From positions 5,642,501-5,706,500 of the forward strand of contig NZ_JAUSZH010000001.1 in NCBI RefSeq assembly GCF_030817355.1: DNA of 64,000 nucleotides, given 5' to 3'. The notes below the pieces were generated by a model, which did not search any database, was not told the origin of the DNA, and saw only the letters and a program-made list of their open reading frames with translations. This document shows, in pieces, positions 9,242 through 17,693 of this stretch. Position numbers and translations under genes: made by a program. Within the stretch, counting starts at the first letter, position 1; the number at the start of each line of letters is the position of its first letter. Source of the stretch: Streptomyces sp. V1I1. GTDB taxonomy: Bacteria; Actinomycetota; Actinomycetes; Streptomycetales; Streptomycetaceae.

Positions 9242-9859
9242 GTGCCGGACGACGTGGGGGGCAAGCCGTTTCCGGACGGCTGGGAGCCCGACGACGACCG
9301 CGGGGGCGCGGACGAGGACTTCGCCTCCGTGGTGTTCGACGAGGACTTCGTACGGGCCGCCGAGATCCATGAGCCGACCGCCGTCGAGCGGCTGCTGGCT
9401 GCCGCCCAGGCCCGCGCCGAGGCCGAGGCCGCACGTGGCAGACGCCGCGGCGGGGTGCCCGACGGGGAGCTCTACGACGAGGGATACGGCCCCGGCGGGG
9501 GATACGGCCGGGAACGGTCGTACGACGACGATGACGACGGCACGGATCCCGACGACGAGTACTCCGGGCCCTACGGCCGGCACGGCGGCGCCCTGCGCCC
9601 CTACCGCGGCAGCGCCCGCTGGCACCGGCCGGTGGCCTGGATCCTCGCCCTGCTGATGGGCATCGGGATGGTCGCCCTCGCCTTCACGGCCGTCTACCGC
9701 GGGGCCGCGGGCAACCGCCAGGACCGGGTCCCGCCGCCCGCCACCACCGGCGTCGACGCCACACCCACAGCCGGCTCTGCCACGGCCCGGGTGGGCGGGC
9801 CCTCGGCCTCCGCGGAGTACTCCGCGCCGCCGGTTTCGGCGGACCCCCGCACCCCCTGA
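9242..9859 (+). CDS. single-pass membrane protein with SVVFDE motif (first of pair)
   Basis: A 205-aa protein from GTG. It has an acidic, Gly/Tyr/Asp-rich cytoplasmic N-terminus, one transmembrane helix (about residues 135-158, VAWILALLMGIGMVALAFTAVY) and a short Pro/Thr/Ser-rich exterior tail. Near the N-terminus, ASVVFDEDFVRAAEIHE matches SVVFDESFVRAARLQE of the next membrane protein, so the two are related only in this cytoplasmic motif and in topology. From memory, the S. coelicolor genes at this place (SCO2583/SCO2584 area) include a component linked to the spore-wall synthesising complex; the equivalence is inferred from position. Confidence 0.75.
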   Translation: MPDDVGGKPFPDGWEPDDDRGGADEDFASVVFDEDFVRAAEIHEPTAVERLLAAAQARAEAEAARGRRRGGVPDGELYDEGYGPGGGYGRERSYDDDDDGTDPDDEYSGPYGRHGGALRPYRGSARWHRPVAWILALLMGIGMVALAFTAVYRGAAGNRQDRVPPPATTGVDATPTAGSATARVGGPSASAEYSAPPVSADPRTP

Positions 9860-9919
9860 GCAGGCTCTGTACGCCCCCTTGTGCGCCCCCCTGTACGCCG
9901 GGTCTGCAATCCCATCGGA

Positions 9920-10033
9920 CGACCGCTCCAGGGCCCTGGCGCGACTGCTCCACGGAGCTTTGAGCGACCGCTCCACGGGCCCTTGGACGACCGCTCCACG
10001 GGCCCTTGGACGACTGCTCCACGGGCCCTTGGA
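9920..10033 (+). repeat. five tandem copies of a 23-bp unit
   Basis: Unit CGACCGCTCCACGGGCCCTTGGA. Copies: 9920-9941 (degenerate, 22 bp), 9942-9964 (degenerate), 9965-9987, 9988-10010 and 10011-10033 (the last three identical except one C/T). They fill most of the 251-bp gap between the two SVVFDE membrane-protein genes. Each contains the GGGCCC palindrome. Confidence 0.9.
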
Positions 10034-10110
10034 TGGCCACGTAAGAACTCGTCGGAGTTTGTCGCGCACCAGCGCGTTTACCGCAGCCCCGCCAGACCTA
10101 CCCTGAAAGT

Positions 10111-11175
10111 ATGGCTGGGCGCGGAGACCCGCCTGAGGGGACACCCGAGGGACTCCCCGGCGGTGGTGAGGACGAGTACCGATCCGTCGTCTTCGACGAA
10201 TCGTTCGTGCGGGCTGCCCGGCTTCAGGAGTTCTCGGCGCAGGAGCGGATGGGCGAGCACGCGCGAGCCGTGCGCAGCCTCCCCGCCTGGGGTGGCAGAA
10301 GGGGTTCCAAACAGTTCCTGGTGCTCATCCTGCTGGTCGCGATGGCCTTCGGAACGGCCATATACCTGGGCATCCGGCATCCGTACCAGGCACCGGCCGT
10401 CAAGCACGCCGAGCCGCTGCGGATCACGGTGATCCCGCTGGCTCCGCAGGGCCCGGTCCCGGGCGGCACACCCGCCGACCTGTATGCGCACAGCCCCGCC
10501 GCGCAATTCCGTATCGGAGCCTCGGGAATCAATCTGCCCGCCGCCCAGCGCACCAAGAACTTCTCCGAGGGCCAGGTGATGACGGCCCTGACCACCGCGA
10601 AGGACTACCTCGTGCAGTCCTCCCTCAACCCCGATGTCCTCACGGGCGGTGCGGTGCGGCCGGTGCGGGTGCTGCTCGACCCCGACCAACTGGAGCAGTT
10701 CGACCGGAGCATGGCCACCCCGGCCGCCGACGGCCGCCATGCCGCCACCGGCTGGCTGGTGCGCTACGACGCGGCGAAAGTGGCGCTGGCTGACCCTCAG
10801 GTGCGGGTGCAGGGAACGCTGCGCGTAGCCGAGGCGGGGCCCGACGCCCTGGAGGTGACGTCGGACCACACCTTCGCCTATGCACTGCGGCCGGTCGGCG
10901 CGAGCGGGCCGGCCTCGCTGTTCACCGTCCGCCGTGAGCTGCACTTCCGCTTCGACCGGGACGATCTGAACCAGCACCGCGCGGAGTTGCTGGTCAGCTA
11001 TGTCCAGGCCGGCCCGCAGGCCTGCTCCGCGGACGCGTCCGGCACACTGCGTCCGCTGCTCGCCGGCGAGCGGGCGACCGCGGGCGGCCCGGCGGGCACC
11101 GACCCGTATGCGACGGGCCAGGCCACAGCGGCGCTCTGCGGCTCGCTTGCGCCCGGAGCTCAGCCCTCGCCCTGA
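10111..11175 (+). CDS. single-pass membrane protein with SVVFDE motif (second of pair)
   Basis: A 354-aa protein. The short cytoplasmic N-terminus carries SVVFDESFVRAARLQE (about residues 22-37), followed by one membrane helix (about 68-90, QFLVLILLVAMAFGTAIYLGI) and a large exterior domain of about 260 residues. That domain looks soluble and mixed alpha/beta, with two cysteines in QACSADAS and AALCGSLAP that could form a disulfide. No catalytic motif is recognised. The context of teichoic-acid genes upstream and an LCP protein downstream argues for a role in cell-envelope or spore-wall assembly; this is inference. It ends 16 bp from the convergent M48 protease gene. Confidence 0.8.
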   Translation: MAGRGDPPEGTPEGLPGGGEDEYRSVVFDESFVRAARLQEFSAQERMGEHARAVRSLPAWGGRRGSKQFLVLILLVAMAFGTAIYLGIRHPYQAPAVKHAEPLRITVIPLAPQGPVPGGTPADLYAHSPAAQFRIGASGINLPAAQRTKNFSEGQVMTALTTAKDYLVQSSLNPDVLTGGAVRPVRVLLDPDQLEQFDRSMATPAADGRHAATGWLVRYDAAKVALADPQVRVQGTLRVAEAGPDALEVTSDHTFAYALRPVGASGPASLFTVRRELHFRFDRDDLNQHRAELLVSYVQAGPQACSADASGTLRPLLAGERATAGGPAGTDPYATGQATAALCGSLAPGAQPSP

Positions 11176-11191
11176 CCGCGGTCGCCGCCTC

Positions 11192-12334
11192 TCAGCTCTC
11201 TCCCTGGCCGCCGCCGCTCCCGCTGCCGTTCTCGCTCGCCGGACCGCTGCCGTTGCCGTTGCCGTTGCTGTTGCCCTTGCTCCCGCCGGAGCTTCCGCCG
11301 CTTCCGCTGCCGCCCGCGCCGGTGAACTTGTCCCGGAGCTTGCCGCCCAGGTCGCCCGCGCCGCCGGCTATGTCGCCGACCAGCTTCATCAGCGGATCCT
11401 TGCTGGTGCGCACCGTGTCGGCGTAGTGCGCGGCAGACTCGCGGAAGGAGTCGGACACCGAGGTGTCCTTGTCCTCCGTGCGCCGCGGGTAGTGACCGTC
11501 CATGATCCGCTGGTGGTCGCGGCTCTCGGCCCACTTCTTCAGCTCGGCGGCGCGCACCGTGGTGAACGGGTGCGAGCGGGGCAGCACATTGAGGATCTTC
11601 AGCACGGAGTCGCGCAGATCGCCGCCCGCCTCATACTCCTCGGCCTGCTTCAGGAACGCGTCGACGTTCATCTCGTGGAGGTGGTTGCCACCGGCGATCT
11701 TCATCAGGCCGCGCATCGAGGCCTGCAGGTCCTGGCCGACCAGCAGCCCGGCGCGGTCCGCCGAGAGTTCCGACTTGCGGAACCACTCGCGCAGCGCCGT
11801 GACGATCGCCATGATCGCGACATTGCCGAGCGGGATCCACGCGATCTTCAGCGCGAGATTGGTGAGGAAGAGCAGGATCGTGCGGTAGACGGAGTGGCCG
11901 GAGAGCGCATGGCCCACCTCGTGCCCGACGACCGCCCGCATCTCCTCCTCGTCGAGCAGCTCCACCAGCCCGGTGGTGACCACGATGATCGGCTCGTCCA
12001 GGCCGATGCACATGGCGTTGGGCCGCGGGTCCTGCGTGACGTACATCGACGGGACCTTCTCCAGGTCCAGGATGTAGCAGGCGTCCCGCAGCATGCTGTT
12101 CAGATGCGCGAACTGGGCGTCGCTCACCCGCACCGAATCGGAGAGGAAGAGCAGCCGCAGGCTGCGCTCCGGCAGCAGTCCGCTCAGCGCCTTGAAAACG
12201 GTGTCGAAGCCGCTGAGCTTGCGCAGGGCGACCAGCGCCGAGCGGTCAGCGGGATGTTCGTACGCCCGTGAAGAGATGCCCGGGAAGCGCTTGCGCTGCC
12301 TGCTCGGCACGCTCTCGTGACTGCTTTCGGTCAT
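11192..12334 (-). CDS. M48 family zinc metallopeptidase
   Basis: A 380-aa protein with the zinc motif HEVGH (His138, Glu139, His142) and the downstream third ligand in SELSADRAG (Glu189). A hydrophobic stretch (about 152-182) may pass or dip into the membrane, as in HtpX/Ste24-like enzymes, though the usual N-terminal membrane helices of HtpX are absent. The last about 45 residues are a Gly/Ser/Asn low-complexity tail. Likely a membrane-associated protein-quality-control or processing protease. It is transcribed convergently to the envelope protein before it and divergently from the small membrane proteins after it. Confidence 0.85.
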   Translation of the reverse strand: MTESSHESVPSRQRKRFPGISSRAYEHPADRSALVALRKLSGFDTVFKALSGLLPERSLRLLFLSDSVRVSDAQFAHLNSMLRDACYILDLEKVPSMYVTQDPRPNAMCIGLDEPIIVVTTGLVELLDEEEMRAVVGHEVGHALSGHSVYRTILLFLTNLALKIAWIPLGNVAIMAIVTALREWFRKSELSADRAGLLVGQDLQASMRGLMKIAGGNHLHEMNVDAFLKQAEEYEAGGDLRDSVLKILNVLPRSHPFTTVRAAELKKWAESRDHQRIMDGHYPRRTEDKDTSVSDSFRESAAHYADTVRTSKDPLMKLVGDIAGGAGDLGGKLRDKFTGAGGSGSGGSSGGSKGNSNGNGNGSGPASENGSGSGGGQGES

Positions 12335-12454
12335 TCAAGCCCCCTGTTGGCCCCTGTTGGTGCGAATAACGGCTCGTCCCCCTGACGGACCCCAGCGTAG
12401 GTGCTGGAGCTACGGTGTGGCGGGGGCTGTGGATAACTCAGGAGTACACCCGAC

Positions 12455-12619
12455 ATGCCGGACACCGCCGCACTGTTCGCCGCCGCATCCGAGCAGCAGG
12501 GACTGGGCAATACGCTGCGCATCCTGCTGATCGCGTCGATCGCCGGAGCGGCCCTGCTCGCCTGGTTCCTGCTGCGCGGCTACCGCGGAAACGGCGCCGA
12601 CGACCAGGACAACGACTGA
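12455..12619 (+). CDS. 54-aa single-pass membrane protein
   Basis: A small gene starting at ATG with GGAG ten bases upstream. The protein has one membrane helix (about residues 21-41, LRILLIASIAGAALLAWFLL) and an acidic tail ending DDQDND. No homologous function is recognised. It lies at the head of a run that includes another tiny membrane protein and nadD on the same strand. Confidence 0.65.
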   Translation: MPDTAALFAAASEQQGLGNTLRILLIASIAGAALLAWFLLRGYRGNGADDQDND

Positions 12620-12722
12620 GTCGGCGTGAGCGTGCCCGGACCTCCCGCATACGATGTCCGCGAAGTCTCTCCGCCCGTCCGATTCCCGAGTTCCGACTCC
12701 CGATCGATAGGTCCTGCTGAAG

Positions 12723-12884
12723 ATGAGCCTCGCCAGCACCGCCGCCAACCTGGTCACTCTCGCCGAAGGCGCCGAGCACGGTGGCAACCACGAAAGCCTC
12801 AACCCCTACCTCACCGGCGGCGGCGCGCTGTTCGTGCTGCTTCTGATGCTGTGGATCACCACCCGCTTCAACCGCGACCGCTGA
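12723..12884 (+). CDS. 53-aa single-pass membrane protein
   Basis: Starts at ATG 12723. It has a soluble N-terminus rich in Ala, Glu and His, then one membrane helix (about 33-48, [15 protein letters not shown]) and a basic RFNRDR end, so the C-terminus should be cytoplasmic. It ends 38 bp before nadD. The even codon bias and conserved position suggest a real gene; its function is unknown. Confidence 0.65.
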   Translation: MSLASTAANLVTLAEGAEHGGNHESLNPYLTGGGALFVLLLMLWITTRFNRDR

Positions 12885-12922
12885 GTCGGGGCTGTGCCGC
12901 CGTGCCAGTAGGCTCTGCACGC

Positions 12923-13552
12923 ATGGGAGAGCAGGAAGTGCCTACCGGTTCGGGTTCCGGTGCCGGCAAGCGCCGAATCGGCGTGATGGGCGGGACGTTC
13001 GACCCGATCCACCACGGACACCTGGTGGCCGCCAGCGAGGTGGCCGCCCTGTTCCACCTCGACGAGGTGGTGTTCGTACCGACCGGGCAGCCGTGGCAGA
13101 AGAGCCACAAAGCGGTGTCTCCGGCCGAGGACCGCTATCTGATGACGGTCATCGCCACGGCGTCCAATCCGCAGTTCTCGGTGAGTCGCATCGACATCGA
13201 CCGCGGCGGGCCGACCTACACGATCGATACGCTGCGGGACTTGCGCTCCCTCAACAAGAACGCGGATCTTTTCTTCATCACCGGAGCCGACGCGCTCTCC
13301 CAGATCCTCGGCTGGCGCGACGCCGAAGAGCTGTTCTCGCTCGCACACTTCATCGGTGTGACCCGGCCGGGTCACGACCTGACGGACGACGGGTTGCCGG
13401 AGGGCGGGGTCTCCCTGGTGGAGGTTCCGGCGCTGGCGATCTCGTCGACCGACTGCCGGGCGAGGGTCGCGGAAGGTGATCCGGTCTGGTACCTGGTGCC
13501 GGATGGTGTGGTGCGCTACATCGACAAGCGCCAGTTGTACCGCGGCGAGTGA
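12923..13552 (+). CDS. nadD: nicotinate-nucleotide adenylyltransferase
   Basis: A 209-aa protein from ATG 12923. [12 protein letters not shown] (about residues 23-34) is the nucleotidyltransferase (T/H)xGH signature, and [10 protein letters not shown] near the C-terminus is the ISSTxxR motif. It joins ATP and nicotinate mononucleotide to make deamido-NAD in NAD synthesis. The 15-residue Gly/Ser-rich start is an extension common in actinobacteria. Next is the LCP-like gene, 19 bp downstream, so the two are likely co-transcribed. Confidence 0.95.
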   Translation: MGEQEVPTGSGSGAGKRRIGVMGGTFDPIHHGHLVAASEVAALFHLDEVVFVPTGQPWQKSHKAVSPAEDRYLMTVIATASNPQFSVSRIDIDRGGPTYTIDTLRDLRSLNKNADLFFITGADALSQILGWRDAEELFSLAHFIGVTRPGHDLTDDGLPEGGVSLVEVPALAISSTDCRARVAEGDPVWYLVPDGVVRYIDKRQLYRGE

Positions 13553-13571
13553 GCCACGGAGAGGGGCACCG

Positions 13572-15284
13572 GTGAACGACCAGCAGAACCCGTACGACCC
13601 GTACTACCAGCAGCCGCAGATCATCGGCTACGACGAGTACGGGCAGCCGGTCTATCAGAAGGCCCAGCCGTACGACCCCTACGCGCAGCAGCAGCCGCAG
13701 CACTCTCAGCAACCGCAGCAGTCACGGCAGCCCCAGCAGCCGCAGGGTCAGGATCAGGGCTACGGATACGACCCGTACGCCCAGCCTCAGCAGTACGACC
13801 CGTATGGCCAGCAGCAGGCCCAGCAGCCGCAGGGCCAGGGTTACGGCTACGAGGGCTACGGCTACGACACCGGCCAGCAGCCCGCCGCCGTCGACACCAC
13901 CCAGCAGTGGAGCATCCCGCAGCAGCACCCGGCCCCGGCCGAGCCGCCCGCGCAGGCGCCCGAGGCCGCGCGGGCACCCGAGCAGGGGCAGGCCGCCGTG
14001 CCCGGGCAGCGCCGGCCCGCGCCCGACCGTGACTACCGCACCGAGCAGTTCTCCTTCATAGAGGAGCCCGACGAGGACTCCGAAGACGTCATCGACTGGC
14101 TGAAGTTCACCGAGAGCCGCTCCGAGCGGCGCGAGGAGGCCAAGCGCCGCGGCCGCAACCGCATCGTCGCGCTCGTCGTCGTCCTCGCGCTGGCCCTCGT
14201 GGGCGGCGTCGGCTACCTCTGGTACGCGGGCAAGCTGCCCGGCCTGTCGGACACCGGAAGGAAGAACAGCACGGCGGCCGGACCGCAGAAGCGGGACGTG
14301 ATCGTGGTGCATCTGCACAACACCAAGAAGAAGGGCACCTCCACGGCCCTCCTCGTGGACAACGTAACCACCAAGCAGGGCACCACCGTCCTGCTCCCCA
14401 ACTCCCTCTCCGTCGCCAACGACGACGGCACCGCCACCACCCTCGGCAAGTCGGTCGAGGACGACGGCTCGACGGGCACCCGGGAGGCCGTCGGCACCCT
14501 CCTCGGCGCCGAGATCACCGGCACCTGGCGGCTCGACACCCCGTATCTGGAGAACCTCGTCGAGCTGGTCGGAACCATCGACCTGACCACCGACACCGAC
14601 GTGCCCGGCGCCAAGAAGGGCGAGGCGCCGCTGGTGAAGAAGGGCGAGAACCAGACGCTGAACGGCCGCGCCGCCGTCGCGTACGCCACCTACCTCGGCC
14701 CCGGCGAGGCCGAGGCGAAGCAGCTGCAGCGCTTCGGGCAGGTCATGCAGGGCGTCCTGAAGAAGTTCCCGGACGACCCGAAGACTGCGACCGTCACCGT
14801 GGAGACACTGGCGCAGATCCTCGACCCGTCGCTGCGCGAGAGCGATCTGGGCGCCTCGCTCGCCAAGCTTGCCGAGCACGCCAAGGGCGGCGACTACAAG
14901 ACGGCACTGCTGCCGGTCCAGCAGGACGGCACGCTCACCGCGCAGGCCGCCGACAGCGTCGTCAAGGACGTCCTGGGCGGCAAGGTCACCGCGCCGGACA
15001 AGGACGCGGCCGTCCGTGTCGGGATCAAGAACGCCACCGGGAAGGCCAGTGCCACGGAGGAGGCCCGGATCGACCTGGTCAACGGCGGCTACTCGGTGCT
15101 CGACGGCGGCAAGGCGGACACCGCGTCGACCTCGCGGGTCACCTACGCGGACGAGGCGCAGAAGGCGAAGGCGGCGGAGGTCGCCAAGACCCTGGGCCTG
15201 CCGGCAAGCGCGGTCAAGAAGGGCGATCCTGCCGCCAACGCAGACGTCTCCGTCGTCCTCGGCAAGGACTACAAGACTGAGTGA
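13572..15284 (+). CDS. LCP-like / LytR C-terminal domain membrane protein
   Basis: A 570-aa protein from GTG 13572. Residues 1-170 are a Gln/Tyr/Pro-rich cytoplasmic region (repeated YDPY, QQPQ). A membrane helix lies near 197-217 (RIVALVVVLALALVGGVGYLW). Outside are an LCP-like domain (about 235-440) and a LytR_C domain (about 470-570). LCP proteins transfer anionic polymers from lipid carriers to peptidoglycan. Here the arginine-rich LCP motif (usually YvRsR...R..RQ) reads YATYLGPGEAEAKQLQRFGQ, so two key arginines are missing. From memory the S. coelicolor gene at this place is SCO2578 (PdtA), described as a polydiglycosylphosphate transferase needed for proper sporulation; that fits the teichoic-acid genes upstream. 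Confidence 0.8.
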   Translation: MNDQQNPYDPYYQQPQIIGYDEYGQPVYQKAQPYDPYAQQQPQHSQQPQQSRQPQQPQGQDQGYGYDPYAQPQQYDPYGQQQAQQPQGQGYGYEGYGYDTGQQPAAVDTTQQWSIPQQHPAPAEPPAQAPEAARAPEQGQAAVPGQRRPAPDRDYRTEQFSFIEEPDEDSEDVIDWLKFTESRSERREEAKRRGRNRIVALVVVLALALVGGVGYLWYAGKLPGLSDTGRKNSTAAGPQKRDVIVVHLHNTKKKGTSTALLVDNVTTKQGTTVLLPNSLSVANDDGTATTLGKSVEDDGSTGTREAVGTLLGAEITGTWRLDTPYLENLVELVGTIDLTTDTDVPGAKKGEAPLVKKGENQTLNGRAAVAYATYLGPGEAEAKQLQRFGQVMQGVLKKFPDDPKTATVTVETLAQILDPSLRESDLGASLAKLAEHAKGGDYKTALLPVQQDGTLTAQAADSVVKDVLGGKVTAPDKDAAVRVGIKNATGKASATEEARIDLVNGGYSVLDGGKADTASTSRVTYADEAQKAKAAEVAKTLGLPASAVKKGDPAANADVSVVLGKDYKTE

Positions 15285-15393
15285 TCAAGACTTCATGATC
15301 GGGGCCCTGATCAGGGGCGAATAAACACGGCAAGGGCTGTCGGTGGTCCGTGAGACCCTTGAGGGGTACCTGACCGACGACGAAAGCCTGCTT

Positions 15394-15825
15394 GTGACCG
15401 CCACGGATCGCTCCATCGAGCTCGTCAATGCCGCCGCCCAGGCGGCAGCCGACCGGCTCGCGCACGACATCATCGCCTACGACGTCAGCGACGTGCTGTC
15501 GATCACCGACGCCTTCCTGCTCGCCTCCGCGCCCAACGACCGCCAGGTCAAGTCGATCGTCGACGAGATCGAGGAGCGGTTGAACAAGGAGCTCGGCGCC
15601 AAGCCGGTGCGCCGCGAGGGCGACCGCGACGCCCGCTGGATCCTGCTCGACTACGTCGACATCGTCGTGCACGTCCAGCACAGCGAGGAGCGTGTCTTCT
15701 ACGCCCTGGAGCGGCTGTGGAAGGACTGCCCGGAGCTGCCTCTCCCCGAGGACGCTCTGAAGACCCGCGGCAGGGCCGAGGAGCACGCACGGCTCGCCGG
15801 CGACCCGGACGGTGAGCTGAGCTGA
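15394..15825 (+). CDS. rsfS: ribosome silencing factor
   Basis: A 143-aa RsfS/Iojap protein. GTG 15394 is preferred (GAAAG seven bases upstream; the protein then begins MTATDRSIELVNAA as in relatives); GTG 15343 would add 17 residues. Conserved stretches are VSDVLSITDAFLLASAPNDRQ and ARWILLDYVDIVVHV. RsfS binds uL14 of the large subunit and blocks joining of ribosomal subunits during starvation. Pairing with nadD upstream and a phosphatase downstream is a common actinobacterial arrangement. The stop codon overlaps the next start. Confidence 0.93.
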   Translation: MTATDRSIELVNAAAQAAADRLAHDIIAYDVSDVLSITDAFLLASAPNDRQVKSIVDEIEERLNKELGAKPVRREGDRDARWILLDYVDIVVHVQHSEERVFYALERLWKDCPELPLPEDALKTRGRAEEHARLAGDPDGELS

Positions 15826-16493
15826 ACGGCGGCGACAACAGCAAGCGCAGTGGCACCGGCAGAGGGCGCCGCGTCGTCCTGTGGCGGCACGGCCAGACGT
15901 CGTGGAACCTGGAGCGCCGCTTCCAGGGCTCCACGGACATAGAGCTGACCGAGACCGGCGCCTCCCAGGCGCGCCGGTCCGCCCGGCTGCTCGCCTCCCT
16001 CAGGCCCGACGCGATCGTCGCCTCCGACCTCAAGCGAGCGGCGGCCACGGCGGGCGAGCTGGCCGGGGTCACCGGGCTCGACATCTCCTACGACGCCGCC
16101 CTGCGCGAGACGTATGCGGGCGCCTGGCAGGGCCTGACCCACGACGAGATCGTCGCTCGGTACGGCGAGCAGTACGCCGCATGGAAGCGCGGCGAGCCCG
16201 TGCGTCGCGGCGGCGGCGAGCTGGAGACCGAGGTCGCCGACCGGGCCGCTCCCGTCGTGCTGCACCACGCCGAGAAACTGCCCGACGACGGCACGCTGGT
16301 CGTGGTCAGCCACGGCGGCACGATCCGTACCACCATCGGCCGGCTGCTCGGCCTGGAGGCCCACCACTGGGAGAGCCTCGGCGGGCTCTCCAACTGCTGC
16401 TGGTCGGTGCTCGGCGAGGGCGCGCGCGGCTGGCGTCTGCTCGAGCACAACGCCGGCACCCTTCCGGAACCGGTCCTCGGCGACGACGACTGA
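15822..16493 (+). CDS. histidine phosphatase family protein with apparent CTG start
   Basis: A 223-aa protein. RHGQTSWN near residue 24 is the phosphoglycerate-mutase/histidine-phosphatase signature, TYAGAWQG is the usual internal motif and SHGGTIRTT carries the second histidine. In this frame a TGA lies at 15813, and the only NTG codon between that stop and the core, apart from the CTG inside the core itself, is CTG at 15822. That CTG overlaps the rsfS stop (CTGA) and has GGTGAG six bases upstream, so translation most likely starts at CTG by coupling. The substrate is unknown; related proteins dephosphorylate sugar phosphates or phosphoglycerate. Confidence 0.88.
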   Translation: MNGGDNSKRSGTGRGRRVVLWRHGQTSWNLERRFQGSTDIELTETGASQARRSARLLASLRPDAIVASDLKRAAATAGELAGVTGLDISYDAALRETYAGAWQGLTHDEIVARYGEQYAAWKRGEPVRRGGGELETEVADRAAPVVLHHAEKLPDDGTLVVVSHGGTIRTTIGRLLGLEAHHWESLGGLSNCCWSVLGEGARGWRLLEHNAGTLPEPVLGDDD

Positions 16494-16598
16494 CCCCGCC
16501 CGGGCCCGGCCCTCGGCCTCGCACCCCCGGATTTCACTTTCCGGCAGGTCGCAGGCTAAAGTTCTTCTTGTTCGCAGCACCGAGCGCGAAGAACACGC

Positions 16599-16671
16599 GG
16601 GGCTATAGCTCAGTTGGTAGAGCGCCTGCATGGCATGCAGGAGGTCAGGAGTTCAATTCTCCTTAGCTCCA
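16599..16671 (+). tRNA. tRNA-Ala (anticodon GGC), copy 1
   Basis: A 73-nt cloverleaf: acceptor GGGGCTA pairs with TAGCTCC (one G-U), D-loop AGCTCAGTTGGTAGAGC, anticodon stem CCTGC/GCAGG around ATGGCAT with anticodon GGC, and T-loop GTTCAATTC. CCA is not encoded. A TAAAGT box at 16557 may be its -10 element, and a 7-bp arm hairpin (GTTCTTC 16561, GAAGAAC 16588) precedes the 5' end. Confidence 0.97.
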
Positions 16672-16689
16672 CAAGTTCCACAATCCGGG

Positions 16690-16714
16690 TCCCGTCCTCG
16701 ATCAGAGGGCGGGA
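16690..16714. terminator. hairpin terminator between tRNA-Ala and the convergent regulator gene
   Basis: TCCCGTCCTC, loop GATCA, GAGGGCGGGA form a 10-bp stem with one G-U pair, followed by TTTCGCGTTT. It can end the tRNA transcript and the convergent regulator gene. Confidence 0.7.
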
Positions 16715-16723
16715 TTTCGCGTT

Positions 16724-17599
16724 TCAGTCGCGCAGTTCGCGCAGCTTCTCGATCCGTATGAGGCTCTCCTCGTCGTTCGGGGTATAGGCGACGATCCGGC
16801 ACTCCGGCATTCCGTTGATCGACAGCGATACGGACGTCATCCGCACCTCGCCGATGGCCTTGTGCCGGAACGTCTTCACTCTCGGGCCCGGCGGGAGGAC
16901 GTTCCCGCTTTCCCACAGTTCGGTGAAGTAGCCGCTGGCGGCCGTCAGCCGGTGGATGAACGACTCCCAGGCCGGCTCGCCCACATGCCGTCCGTACGCA
17001 CCGCGTAGCTGCGCCACCATCAGCGGCAGCTCCGACTCCCGGAAAACCAGCGGGCAGTCCGGCTCGGCAACGGTGAACAGCGTCCACAGCGCATTGCGTA
17101 TACCGAGGTGCTCCGGGCGGGGCGCGAACAGGTCGCGGTATGCGGCGTTGGTCGCCAGGATGTCGTACCGCGCGTTGTAGACCGCGGCGGGGCGCGGGTC
17201 GAGCGCGTCGATGAGGCCCTGGATATCCGGGCCCACGCTCTGCGCGTCCTCCTGCCGGTCCGGTGCGTACGGCACCCCCGCCAGGTGGTAGAGATGCTCG
17301 CGCTCCGGCCGGTCGAGCCGGAGCGTGCGTGCCACGGCGTCCAGGACCTGCGCCGACGCGTTGATCGGGCGGCCCTGCTCCAGCCAGGTGTACCAGGTCA
17401 CGCCGACGCCGGAGAGCTGGGCGACCTCCTCTCGGCGCAGCCCGGGTGTACGCCGCCGGAGCCCCGGCGGCATGCCCACATCGGCGGGCGTCACCCTCGC
17501 CCGCCGGCTGCGCAAGGAGGCGGCCAGCTCGGGTCTGCGGCGGTGGCTCGCAGCGCCCGCGGTGTTCGTCGTCGCCGTCATCGTGGTCACATCCCCCAT
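16724..17599 (-). CDS. helix-turn-helix regulator, MmyB-like ligand-binding domain
   Basis: A 291-aa protein. The Cro/C1-type HTH lies at about residues 25-90 (RRTPGLRREEVAQLSGVGVTWYTWLEQGR is the characteristic start of this subfamily), followed by a PAS-like MmyB domain to about residue 280 (DPRPAAVYNARYDILATNAAYRDLF). Members usually bind a small hydrophobic ligand and control a neighbouring transporter or dehydrogenase gene. It is divergent from the MFS exporter with a 94-bp shared promoter region, so it probably regulates that gene and itself. Confidence 0.88.
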   Translation of the reverse strand: MGDVTTMTATTNTAGAASHRRRPELAASLRSRRARVTPADVGMPPGLRRRTPGLRREEVAQLSGVGVTWYTWLEQGRPINASAQVLDAVARTLRLDRPEREHLYHLAGVPYAPDRQEDAQSVGPDIQGLIDALDPRPAAVYNARYDILATNAAYRDLFAPRPEHLGIRNALWTLFTVAEPDCPLVFRESELPLMVAQLRGAYGRHVGEPAWESFIHRLTAASGYFTELWESGNVLPPGPRVKTFRHKAIGEVRMTSVSLSINGMPECRIVAYTPNDEESLIRIEKLRELRD

Positions 17600-17628
17600 G
17601 GTCGAGGCACCGGCCCGTCCTTGCCAGG

Positions 17629-17645
17629 TGCTGTCAGTACCAGCA
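17629..17645. promoter_or_regulatory. possible operator between regulator and exporter
   Basis: TGCTG-N7-CAGCA is the clearest inverted repeat in the divergent promoter region, placed just downstream of TTGCCA. Arms are only 5 bp, so this is a weak candidate. Confidence 0.2.
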
Positions 17646-17693
17646 TCAGCGGGCTCTCGTTACCCGTACCGGAACGGCGTCAGGCTCGCCACC

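Noticed and set aside
9920..10033. CRISPR-like array
   Set aside because: Units are directly adjacent with no spacers and no cas genes are present; likewise for the 11-bp array at 28468.
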